NCBI GenBank assembly: GCA_021299855.1
Contig: JAJTEY010000027.1
Coordinates: 1-49,871 of the forward strand
Source of the DNA: Bacteroidota bacterium
GTDB lineage: Bacteria > Bacteroidota > Bacteroidia > Palsa-965
DNA length: 49,871 nt
Direction: 5' to 3'
Shown in pieces: positions 42,981 through 49,871 of this stretch (positions within the stretch are counted from its first letter, which is position 1; the number at the start of each line of letters is the position of its first letter). Below the pieces are notes generated by a model. The model was not told the origin of the DNA. It worked only from the letters and a program-made list of their open reading frames with translations, and made no database searches. The position numbers were made by a program, and so were the translations under genes.

Positions 42981-43865
42981 TTAGGCAGTAACCTTACCCA
43001 TCACTTCGGCCATTGTTTTACCGATTTGTGCAGGCGATTCTACCACATTAATTCCATTTTCACGCATGATCGCCATTTTCGCTTCCGCAGTATCATCAGC
43101 GCCACCAACAATTGCTCCGGCGTGACCCATGGTACGACCTTTAGGTGCAGTACGTCCTGCGATAAATCCTACAACCGGCTTCTTATTGCCGTTTTCGCGA
43201 ATCCAACGAGCAGCTTCAGCTTCCAAAGTACCGCCGATCTCTCCGATCATAACAATACCATCGGTATTAGGATCATTCATTAACAACTCAACTGCTTCAC
43301 GAGTAGTTGTTCCAATGATGGGATCACCACCGATACCGATCGCAGTGCTCACGCCTAAACCGGCTTTTGCAATCTGATCAGCAGCTTCGTATGTTAATGT
43401 TCCTGACTTTGATACGATTCCGATACGTCCCGGAATGAACACGAAGCCCGGCATAATGCCCACTTTCGCTTCACCGGCTGTAATGACGCCCGGACAGTTT
43501 GGACCGATCAGGCGGCAATCTTTTCCTTTAATGTATTCTTTGGCGTTAACCATGTCTTTCACCGGAATTCCTTCGGTGATACAAACAATCACTTTAATGC
43601 CGGCATCCGCAGCTTCCATGATAGCATCCGCAGCAAAAGCCGCAGGAACGAAAATGATGGAAACATCAGCACCGGTCGTTTTTACGGCGTCAGACACCGT
43701 GTTAAATACAGGACGATCCAGATGCAAACTTCCGCCTTTACCCGGCGTAACACCACCCACCAAATTCGTACCGTATTCAATCATTTGAGTAGCGTGGAAA
43801 GTACCTTCACTACCGGTAAAACCTTGAACTATAACTTTAGAATTTTTGCCAACAAGAACGCCCAT
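42981..43865 (-). CDS. sucD: Succinate-CoA ligase, alpha subunit
   Basis: The ADP/GDP-forming succinyl-CoA synthetase subunit that carries CoA binding and the phosphohistidine, a TCA cycle enzyme. At 294 residues it has the normal length. Motifs are [13 protein letters not shown] (about 14-26, CoA site), [33 protein letters not shown], and the active-site His in [10 protein letters not shown] (His248). The beta subunit gene sucC is not adjacent, so the two subunits are encoded apart. Confidence 0.98.
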   Translation of the reverse strand: MGVLVGKNSKVIVQGFTGSEGTFHATQMIEYGTNLVGGVTPGKGGSLHLDRPVFNTVSDAVKTTGADVSIIFVPAAFAADAIMEAADAGIKVIVCITEGIPVKDMVNAKEYIKGKDCRLIGPNCPGVITAGEAKVGIMPGFVFIPGRIGIVSKSGTLTYEAADQIAKAGLGVSTAIGIGGDPIIGTTTREAVELLMNDPNTDGIVMIGEIGGTLEAEAARWIRENGNKKPVVGFIAGRTAPKGRTMGHAGAIVGGADDTAEAKMAIMRENGINVVESPAQIGKTMAEVMGKVTA

Positions 43866-43898
43866 ATTCGGATGTGTTTAAAAGATTAAGATGAGGAA

Positions 43899-43906
43899 CA
43901 AAAATA
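43899..43906 (-). promoter_or_regulatory. -7 promoter element for sucD (minus strand)
   Basis: On the minus strand TATTTTTG matches TAnnTTTG, about 33 bases before ATG 43865. Confidence 0.55.
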
Positions 43907-43950
43907 AGGTTTTTACCTATTCCTGCGCGCCTGTTGAAAACTCGGTAATA

Positions 43951-44110
43951 CTACTTCTTTACCCGCTCCAGATTGATCATATTCGTCGGATCGACAATCA
44001 ATCCGCTAACATTTTTCTGCACCAAACGAACAATTCTATCGTAATACAGCGGAACCACCGGCGATTCGTCCACCAAGATTTGATCCATTCTCAGGAACAA
44101 CTCGCTGCGC
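43951..44110 (-). pseudogene. C-terminal fragment of the peptide-binding protein, after frameshift
   Basis: In a different frame from the main reading frame, this stretch reads NDSVRSELFLRMDQ (the first codons lie upstream of 44110), then ILVDESPVVPLYYD, RIVRLVQKNVSGL and NMINLERVKK before TAG at 43953-43951. This is the normal end of oligopeptide-binding (SBP_bac_5) proteins. It directly continues the truncated gene at 44091-45497. About 35 residues that normally separate DYPDPEN from this segment appear to be missing, judged from memory of the family. Confidence 0.7.
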
Positions 44111-45497
44111 ACCGAATCATTTTGTTCTCCGGATCAGGATAATCTCCAATCCACGATTTACGGAAAAACAACACCTTATTGTCTGCAACAGCAGTTTTGA
44201 AAGCGGTTGGTTGTAATATTTCAATTTCCACGGGAATACCAACCTCCTGCAACTGATGACGCACTTCTTCCGCAATATCCATGTAGGTTGAAGTTGTGGT
44301 CAATCGAATTGGAGTCAAGCCTTTTCCACCCGGAAATCCTGCCATATCCAGCAATTCTTTCGCTTTATCAGGATTGTAGGTAAATCCCCGAAGTTTGGCG
44401 TGGTCGTATGCGTGCATATCAGGCGGAATGAATCCCCGATTAGCTCCTGTGCCCAAATTGTAACGACGAAAGCGGACAATTTTATCGCGGTCAATTGCAA
44501 AATTGATAGCCTGGCGCAAGTATTTGTTACTCAACGGACTGGATTTCACCAAATCGTTTGTTGGATCAACCACTATTCCGAGATAATCGGTTTTTAGGAA
44601 TGGTTCGCTTTGCAATACGATTTTGTTTTGCAATTCGGTTTTTAACGATCCATCACGTTCCAATACTTTTTCCTTGTTAATGGCATCGATACCGGAAACC
44701 ATATCGAGATCACCGGCCATAAACTGCATAAATGCCGATTCCGGATCACGAATGAATGAAATGGCTACGGCATCCAAATATGGCAAGCGATTCCCTGATT
44801 CGTCCATCTTAAAATAATTCGGATTTTTTTCGAGTACCAAACTGGTATTGCTCTTCCAGAATTTCAATTGAAACGGGCCTGTACCAACGGGATGATTGTA
44901 GTAATCGTCGCCATAAAACTGCACCACTTCTTTCGCAACAACCGAGAAATATTTCATGGTTAAGATGCCCAAAAAAGGTTTGAACGGTCGTTTCAATTTT
45001 ATGGTAAACACCGAATCATTTATGGCCGAAAAACCTGTATTTCCTGCTACAGGATCGTGATCTACGACATCCAACAGCGTCGATGCATTGGATATGCGAC
45101 GGTCGAACAGGCGATCGAAACTATACACCAAGTCGGAAGCTGTAACTACACGACCTTTTCCACCCGAGAACTGCGGATTATCATGAAATACAACATCATT
45201 GCGCAGATAAAACGTGTACTCCATCCCGTTATCGCTAATCGTCCAGTACTTCGCAATCGAAGGCTGAACCTTAAGATCCGCATCCATTTCCACCAAACCA
45301 TTGTATAGCTGATTCAGCACCCAGTTATTTTCAAAAGAACCTGCCATTGCTGGATCAAGAGAAGTAACCGCACCCAATTCATTCAGTTTAAATATGGATT
45401 TATCCGAATGCTCTGCGGTACCTGACCCACAAGAGTTATGGAGCAAAAGCGAAAAGGTGCCTGCAAGCCACAAAGTCGGTAAAAAAATCTTTTTCAT
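44091..45497 (-). CDS. Oligopeptide ABC transporter substrate-binding lipoprotein, frameshifted near the C-terminus
   Basis: A solute-binding protein of family 5 (DppA/OppA type). From ATG 45497 there is a signal peptide with lipobox LLHNSC, then the conserved EMDADLKVQPSIAKYWTIS, YSFDRLFDRR, FKPFLGILTMKYFSVV, VGTGPFQLKFWKSNTSLVLEK-like pattern (a recognised GTGPF motif) and AINFAIDRDKIVRFR. The frame is open further upstream to 45593, but the lipobox fixes the start. After WIGDYPDPEN it leaves the homologous frame and stops at 44093-44091. The true C-terminus lies in another frame down to 43951. No permease or ATPase genes adjoin. Confidence 0.88.
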   Translation of the reverse strand: MKKIFLPTLWLAGTFSLLLHNSCGSGTAEHSDKSIFKLNELGAVTSLDPAMAGSFENNWVLNQLYNGLVEMDADLKVQPSIAKYWTISDNGMEYTFYLRNDVVFHDNPQFSGGKGRVVTASDLVYSFDRLFDRRISNASTLLDVVDHDPVAGNTGFSAINDSVFTIKLKRPFKPFLGILTMKYFSVVAKEVVQFYGDDYYNHPVGTGPFQLKFWKSNTSLVLEKNPNYFKMDESGNRLPYLDAVAISFIRDPESAFMQFMAGDLDMVSGIDAINKEKVLERDGSLKTELQNKIVLQSEPFLKTDYLGIVVDPTNDLVKSSPLSNKYLRQAINFAIDRDKIVRFRRYNLGTGANRGFIPPDMHAYDHAKLRGFTYNPDKAKELLDMAGFPGGKGLTPIRLTTTSTYMDIAEEVRHQLQEVGIPVEIEILQPTAFKTAVADNKVLFFRKSWIGDYPDPENKMIRCAASCS

Positions 45498-45535
45498 ATG
45501 ATAATGTTTCGGTACAACAAGTTTACTTAACCGCT

Positions 45536-45563
45536 GTTCGCGCACGAACCCGCAAGCGCTTGC
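45536..45563. promoter_or_regulatory. Tandem palindromes between divergent genes
   Basis: GTTCG-CGCA-CGAAC (45536-45549) is followed two bases later by the perfect 12-bp palindrome GCAAGCGCTTGC (45552-45563). They lie in the gap between the divergent starts of the peptide-binding gene (45497) and mtaB (45623). They could be operators or short mRNA hairpins. No regulator is identified. Confidence 0.35.
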
Positions 45564-45606
45564 TTTATAAACAGTGTTATCAACACCACGCATCCCTTGC
45601 TTTTAT

Positions 45607-45615
45607 TACCTTTGC
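45607..45615 (+). promoter_or_regulatory. -7 promoter element for mtaB
   Basis: TACCTTTGC is an exact TAnnTTTG match, eight bases before ATG 45623. It shows that the longer reading frame from 45560 is not used and implies an almost leaderless mRNA. Confidence 0.65.
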
Positions 45616-45622
45616 ACCCATT

Positions 45623-46957
45623 ATGAATCAGCCGTCTGTTGCTTTTCACACTTTGGGTTGCAAACTGAATTTTTCGGAAACTTCTGCTATTGGCAGACAA
45701 CTGAAAGAAGCAGGCTTTGCCAAGCGTGAATTTAAAGACGGCGCTGATGTTTACGTAATCAACACGTGCTCGGTAACCGATAATGCAGACAAGGAATGTC
45801 GCAAAATTGTGCGAGATGCTTTGCATGTAAATCCCGAAGCATTTATTGTGGTAATTGGTTGTTACGCTCAATTGAAACCGGATGAAATCGGGGCAATTGA
45901 AGGAGTGGATTTGGTTTTAGGCGCGAAGGAAAAATTCAATTTGCCGAATTATCTGGATGTTATCACCAAGCGCGATACGGCATTGGTGAACAGTTGTGAA
46001 GTGGACGATGTCAACTTTTTTGTGGATGCGTATTCCGCAGGTGACAGAACCCGTGCATTTTTGAAAGTTCAGGACGGTTGCGATTACAGTTGTACATTTT
46101 GCACTATTCCATTGGCTCGAGGAAAAAGCAGAAGCGATAGTATTTTCAATGTGATGAACAATGCGCGAAAACTGGCTCGGGAGGGTATCAAAGAAATTGT
46201 GTTGACAGGAGTTAATCTCGGCGATTTCGGGAAAGGCAATGCCGGAGGAAAACAACATGGAGCAAACTTCCGCCAGTTAATTGAAGAATTGGATCAGGTG
46301 GAAGGCATTGAACGATTTCGAATTTCTTCGATTGAACCGAATTTGTTGAAGGATGAATCCATTGAATTCGTGGCAAAATCAAAACGATTTGTGCCGCATT
46401 TTCACATTCCGTTGCAATCCGGCTCAAATACCATTCTGAAAAAAATGAAACGACGCTACTTGCGTGAATTATATGCAAGTCGTGTAGAGAGCATTAAACG
46501 TCACATGCCGCACGCATGCATTGGAGTGGACGTTATTGTTGGTTTTCCGGGAGAAACGGAACAAGAATTCATGGAAACTTTCAATTTCCTTCAGCAACTC
46601 GACATTTCATATTTGCACGTATTTACCTACTCGGAACGTGCCAATACGGAAGCACTAAACATGAAAGGAGTTGTCCCTGTAAATGAACGCAGAAGAAGAA
46701 ATAAGATGTTGCGCAATTTGTCCGATAAAAAATTGAGAGCTTTTTACGAACAACATGTTGGGTCGGTACGTGAGGTATTATTTGAACATGAAAATAAAAA
46801 TGGCATGATGAGCGGTTACACGGACAATTACATTAAAGTTATACTTCCTTATCAGCCCGAATTATGCAATACTATAGTTCCTGTGTATTTGGACAGTTTC
46901 AGTGCAGAAGGACATATCATCGGTGAACCAACAAAACAGCGCGCCACCGCAATTTAA
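45623..46957 (+). CDS. mtaB: tRNA (t6A37) methylthiotransferase MtaB
   Basis: A radical-SAM enzyme that converts t6A37 to ms2t6A37 in tRNAs reading ANN codons. The 444 residues from ATG 45623 hold the MTTase domain with cluster cysteines C13, C49 and C80, then the radical-SAM motif CxxxCxxC in DGCDYSCTFC (C153, C157, C160). The TRAM-like C-terminus follows. The opening VAFHTLGCKLNFSETS is that of MtaB rather than MiaB or RimO. lgt starts six bases after the stop, so the two are co-transcribed. Confidence 0.93.
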   Translation: MNQPSVAFHTLGCKLNFSETSAIGRQLKEAGFAKREFKDGADVYVINTCSVTDNADKECRKIVRDALHVNPEAFIVVIGCYAQLKPDEIGAIEGVDLVLGAKEKFNLPNYLDVITKRDTALVNSCEVDDVNFFVDAYSAGDRTRAFLKVQDGCDYSCTFCTIPLARGKSRSDSIFNVMNNARKLAREGIKEIVLTGVNLGDFGKGNAGGKQHGANFRQLIEELDQVEGIERFRISSIEPNLLKDESIEFVAKSKRFVPHFHIPLQSGSNTILKKMKRRYLRELYASRVESIKRHMPHACIGVDVIVGFPGETEQEFMETFNFLQQLDISYLHVFTYSERANTEALNMKGVVPVNERRRRNKMLRNLSDKKLRAFYEQHVGSVREVLFEHENKNGMMSGYTDNYIKVILPYQPELCNTIVPVYLDSFSAEGHIIGEPTKQRATAI

Positions 46958-46963
46958 TATACT

Positions 46964-48163
46964 ATGTATCCAAGTCTTTTTGAATTATTTCAGGATTTAT
47001 TCGGTATTGAAATTAATGCTTTGCGTTTGTTTCAGATGTTCGGAACAATCGTCGCCATTGCGTTCCTGCTCTGCGCCTATGTTTTTGCAAAAGAATTGCG
47101 CCGTAAAGAAGCCGAGGGAAAGCTTACAGCTACTTTCCGAAAAGTGTTGAAAGGAGCGAAAGCCGGCACCAATGAATTAGCGGGACAATTCATATTCGGT
47201 TATATCGTGGGTTGGAAACTGTTGTCCATCCCATTTTATAGCGATTTATTTAATGCGGATCCCCGGGGTTATATTCTCTCCTCAGAAGGAAATCATGTTT
47301 TAGGATTGCTGGTTGGCGCTGCAATGGCCTATTGGAAATATCGTACAGCCGAGAAAGAACGCCTGCCGGAACCTAAAGAAATTACCGAAAAAATGTCGCC
47401 TGCCGAGCACGTAGGAAATATGACTTTGTTGGCTGCTTTGTTTGGTTTTCTGGGGGCCAAGATTTTTCACTTGCTGGAAAACTTTGGTGATTTTCTGGAA
47501 GATCCGGCCGGGATGTTTTTGTCCTTCGGAGGACTTACCATGTATGGAGGATTAATCATGGGCGGTGCCGCTGTTTTAATTTATGCCAGAAAGCAAGGTT
47601 TTAGTTTACTTCAAATAATGGATGCCTGCGCACCGGGGTTATTTCTAGCGTATGGTGTAGGTAGATTGGGGTGTCACATGGCCGGCGATGGCGATTGGGG
47701 AATTGTCAACACCGCACCAAAGCCCAATTGGATGGGATTTTTACCGGATTGGTTCTGGGCTTATGATTATCCGAATAACGTCAATCGGGATTGCAATCCG
47801 TATATTGAAGGAACTCCGGAATTCTTTATGAATATGTTTTGCGATTTTGACACCACACCGCATCTCGTTGCACCGGTATTCCCTACTCCGTTATATGAAG
47901 CAATTGCGTGCATAGGATTATTCTTTATGTTCTGGTATTTCCGTAAGCGCATTGTAATACCGGGCTTATTATTCAGTCTGTATCTCATTTTTAACGGCAT
48001 GGAGCGTTTCTTCGTGGAATTAATTCGCGTGAATACCACATTATTCACGATCGGAGGATTCCGCGTGACGCAGGCAGAAGTTATTGCAGTAACGTTGATG
48101 ACATTAGGGGTAATTGGTGTCATTTTAACCCGTAAACGTTACCGTACCACGAATGTCGGATAA
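46964..48163 (+). CDS. lgt: Prolipoprotein diacylglyceryl transferase
   Basis: Transfers diacylglycerol from phosphatidylglycerol to the lipobox Cys of prolipoproteins in the inner membrane. The 399 residues carry the Lgt motif SFGGLTMYGGLIMGG and the signature GRLGCHMAGDGDWG, with a late FVELIRVN. It is about 100 residues longer than E. coli Lgt, with an N-terminal extension and a loop around residues 260-300 (PNNVNRDCNPYIEGTPEFF). As I recall, such long forms are usual in Bacteroidetes. It is consistent with the many lipoproteins in the window. It overlaps the next gene by 11 bases. Confidence 0.93.
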   Translation: MYPSLFELFQDLFGIEINALRLFQMFGTIVAIAFLLCAYVFAKELRRKEAEGKLTATFRKVLKGAKAGTNELAGQFIFGYIVGWKLLSIPFYSDLFNADPRGYILSSEGNHVLGLLVGAAMAYWKYRTAEKERLPEPKEITEKMSPAEHVGNMTLLAALFGFLGAKIFHLLENFGDFLEDPAGMFLSFGGLTMYGGLIMGGAAVLIYARKQGFSLLQIMDACAPGLFLAYGVGRLGCHMAGDGDWGIVNTAPKPNWMGFLPDWFWAYDYPNNVNRDCNPYIEGTPEFFMNMFCDFDTTPHLVAPVFPTPLYEAIACIGLFFMFWYFRKRIVIPGLLFSLYLIFNGMERFFVELIRVNTTLFTIGGFRVTQAEVIAVTLMTLGVIGVILTRKRYRTTNVG

Positions 48164-48965
48164 CCGCAATATAGTATTAAGCAATTTGTGTGATGGCATA
48201 CAAACCATTGCCATGCAGGCCGGCGCATACATCAAAGCACAACGCGCTCAATTTAAATCAACATCGGAAGAACTGAAATCCTTCAACAATCTTGTTTCCT
48301 ACGTTGATCAGGAAGCAGAGAAAATGATTGTTGATGCACTGGGCAAATTACTTCCCGAAGCCGGGTTTATTGCAGAAGAAAGCAGCCAACTACCTCAAAT
48401 GGAACGTTACAATTGGATTATTGATCCGTTGGATGGCACTACCAACTTTATTCACGGTGTTCCTTGTTTTGCGGTGAGCATTGCATTGGCGGAATACGGC
48501 AAACCTGTTGCGGGAGTTATTTATGAAATCAATCTCAATGAATGCTTCTATGCTTTTGAAGGTGGCGGAGCTTTTTTGAATGGTTCGCGCATTCATGTTT
48601 CTCAACGAACGCAACTCAAAGAAGCACTTCTGGGAACAGGATTTCCGTATTACGATTTCGGATTAACAGAACCCTACTTGCGTTTATTTGCAGACTTAAT
48701 GCAATCGACAAGAGGTTTGCGGCGTCCGGGCTCTGCTGCAACCGACATTGCTTACGTAGCTTGCGGTCGTTTTGAAGCGTTTTACGAATACGGTTTACAC
48801 CCCTGGGATGTGGCCGCCGGAATAATCCTTGTGCGCGAAGCAGGAGGATGTGTTACCACTTTTATGGGTGATGATCCCGGTATTTCGGGAGCACGATTTG
48901 TTTGCAGTAATGCGCGTATCCATAATGAATTACTTGAAAAAATTCAGCACCATTTTCCGCTGTAA
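48153..48965 (+). CDS. Inositol monophosphatase family protein
   Basis: A 270-residue Mg-dependent phosphatase of the IMPase/SuhB family. Metal and catalytic motifs are AEES (about 74-77), IDPLDGTTNFIHG (about 90-102) and WDVAAG (about 222-227). Family members act on inositol or sugar phosphates, or on PAP (CysQ type); the exact substrate is open. The start overlaps the lgt stop by 11 bases, so translation is coupled. Confidence 0.93.
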   Translation: MSDNRNIVLSNLCDGIQTIAMQAGAYIKAQRAQFKSTSEELKSFNNLVSYVDQEAEKMIVDALGKLLPEAGFIAEESSQLPQMERYNWIIDPLDGTTNFIHGVPCFAVSIALAEYGKPVAGVIYEINLNECFYAFEGGGAFLNGSRIHVSQRTQLKEALLGTGFPYYDFGLTEPYLRLFADLMQSTRGLRRPGSAATDIAYVACGRFEAFYEYGLHPWDVAAGIILVREAGGCVTTFMGDDPGISGARFVCSNARIHNELLEKIQHHFPL

Positions 48966-48989
48966 GCACTTTATTACGAAATTCACCTT

Positions 48990-49763
48990 ATGACCAAAAT
49001 AAAACTTCATCGTCCGCTTTGCTTTATTGATTTGGAAACAACCGGAGTTAATGTAGCAAGTGATCGAATTATCGAAATCGCCATTCTTAAATTATTTCCG
49101 AATGGAGATAAAGAAATGAAGTCGGCACGCATTAATCCGGGAATTCCGATTCCTCCCGTTACATCGGCCATTCATGGCATTTACGATGATGATGTGAAAG
49201 ACCGTCCGGTATTTAAAGAAGTTGCCGGAATGTGGTACAAGTTTATTGAAGGTTGCGATTTGGCCGGATACAATTCCAACAAGTTTGATATTCCGCTACT
49301 GGCAGAAGAATTTCTTCGTGCCGAAATTGAATTTGATATTACAGCGCATAAACTGATAGATGTTCAGAACATCTTTCACAAAATGGAACAGCGCACACTT
49401 GCTGCTGCATATTTGTTTTATTGCGGGAAGCCATTGGAAAACGCTCATAGCGCAGAAGCTGACATCTCGGCAACAGCAGAAATTCTTGAAGCTCAATTGG
49501 AACGTTATCCCCAATTAGATCCGGGTGTTCCGGCATTGAGTGAATTTTCGACCATGACACGTAATGTCGATTTGATGGGGCGAATTGTTTACAATGCTCA
49601 AAATGTGCCGGTATTTAATTTCGGAAAACACAACGGCAAACCTGTGCGCGATGTTTTTGAAAAAGAACCATCGTATTACAGTTGGATGATGGATGGGGAT
49701 TTTCCCCTATACACCAAGAAAGTAATTACAAAGATTCGTCTCGATTTGAAATTGGGGAAATAG
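48990..49763 (+). CDS. 3'-5' exonuclease, DnaQ/DEDD family
   Basis: A 257-residue protein. The N-terminal DEDD exonuclease domain has [10 protein letters not shown] with catalytic Asp14 and Glu16, [13 protein letters not shown] with the second Asp, and [16 protein letters not shown] with the His and Asp of motif III. A C-terminal segment, [19 protein letters not shown], resembles a small domain often attached to such exonucleases in this phylum. It may be a proofreading or repair nuclease; no polymerase adjoins. The FAH-family gene starts two bases after the stop. Confidence 0.92.
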   Translation: MTKIKLHRPLCFIDLETTGVNVASDRIIEIAILKLFPNGDKEMKSARINPGIPIPPVTSAIHGIYDDDVKDRPVFKEVAGMWYKFIEGCDLAGYNSNKFDIPLLAEEFLRAEIEFDITAHKLIDVQNIFHKMEQRTLAAAYLFYCGKPLENAHSAEADISATAEILEAQLERYPQLDPGVPALSEFSTMTRNVDLMGRIVYNAQNVPVFNFGKHNGKPVRDVFEKEPSYYSWMMDGDFPLYTKKVITKIRLDLKLGK

Positions 49764-49765
49764 TT

Positions 49766-49871
49766 ATGAAGATCATCTGTATTGGAAGAAATTACGCGGA
49801 ACACGCCAAGGAAATGAATGCTCCTGTGCCTTCAGAACCAGTGGTGTTCCTGAAGCCGGATACGGCATTAC
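49766..49871 (+). CDS. FAH-family hydrolase/isomerase, 3' end beyond window
   Basis: The first 35 residues, [17 protein letters not shown] then FLKPDTAL, match the N-terminus of the short fumarylacetoacetate-hydrolase-fold family. These act on 2-keto acids or as oxaloacetate decarboxylase/isomerase-like enzymes. They are distinct from the full fumarylacetoacetase at 10.4 kb, which has a different N-terminus. The gene runs off the window, so its active-site residues are not seen. Confidence 0.85.
   Translation, partial: MKIICIGRNYAEHAKEMNAPVPSEPVVFLKPDTAL

Noticed and set aside
45498-45593. Longer start for the peptide-binding protein
   Set aside because: It would put 32 non-hydrophobic residues before a perfect lipoprotein signal peptide.
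45560-45622. Longer mtaB start
   Set aside because: It lies upstream of the TACCTTTGC promoter element; the family begins as MNQPSVAFHTLGCKLN does.
1-49871. CRISPR arrays, insertion sequences, integrases, prophage genes
   Set aside because: I saw no regular direct repeats with spacers, no transposase or integrase motifs and no terminal inverted repeats flanking a gene.

Overview
The window is about 50 kb of a Bacteroidetes chromosome, most like the Flavobacteriales; I cannot place it more finely. The evidence is: many promoters of the Bacteroidetes type (TAnnTTTG at -7), almost no Shine-Dalgarno sites, a decayed type IX secretion sorting domain, OstA-like/LptD lipopolysaccharide transport proteins, a long Bacteroidetes-type Lgt, and many small lipoproteins. 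Gene density is high, and the only RNA gene seen is a tRNA-Asp(GTC). I found no insertion sequence, phage gene or CRISPR array.

Layout. 1-6.4 kb: the 3' part of an M32 carboxypeptidase, a Thr-rich lipoprotein, ATP-dependent PEP carboxykinase and three lipoproteins of unknown function. 6.4-9.8 kb, minus strand: an ECF-type sigma factor, a single-pass membrane protein that is probably its anti-sigma factor, and two paralogous secreted proteins. 9.9-10.2 kb: a relic of a T9SS-secreted protein. 10.4-18.4 kb: fumarylacetoacetase, a MORN-like lipoprotein, SpoT/RelA, Fur, a STAS protein, PurA and an OstA-like protein. 18.4-25.6 kb, minus strand: amidase, MCE protein, two Fe-S proteins with a HAD protein between them, a desaturase and two small conserved proteins. 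25.6-28.1 kb: a frameshifted lptD. 28.2-33.2 kb: M28 peptidase, thioredoxin, DUF58 protein, photolyase and flavin reductase. 33.35 kb: tRNA-Asp. 33.6-38.9 kb: a set of genes resembling the decaprenylphosphoryl-arabinose pathway (HAD, UbiA, a DprE1-DprE2 fusion and a GT-C glycosyltransferase). 39-45.5 kb, minus strand: a broken small membrane protein, an outer-membrane protein, FabI, RecN, SucD and a frameshifted oligopeptide-binding lipoprotein. 45.6-49.9 kb: MtaB, Lgt, an inositol monophosphatase-family protein, a DnaQ-like exonuclease and the start of a FAH-family protein.

Two points stand out. The first is the compact polyprenyl-phosphate-arabinose-like cluster, in which DprE1 and DprE2 are one polypeptide. 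This suggests an arabinofuranosyl or related furanosyl glycoconjugate outside the Actinobacteria. The second is a recurring kind of damage: lptD, the HAD gene, the peptide-binding gene and the T9SS relic each switch reading frame once, apparently with a block of codons missing, while the flanking reading frames stay clean. This is either an assembly problem or recent small deletions, and only read-level data can decide.

Functionally the region mixes housekeeping (gluconeogenesis, purines, stringent response, TCA cycle, fatty acids, DNA repair, tRNA modification) with envelope building (Lgt, LptD/OstA, MCE, amidase, polyprenyl sugar). All functions are read from sequence motifs by eye; no database search was made.
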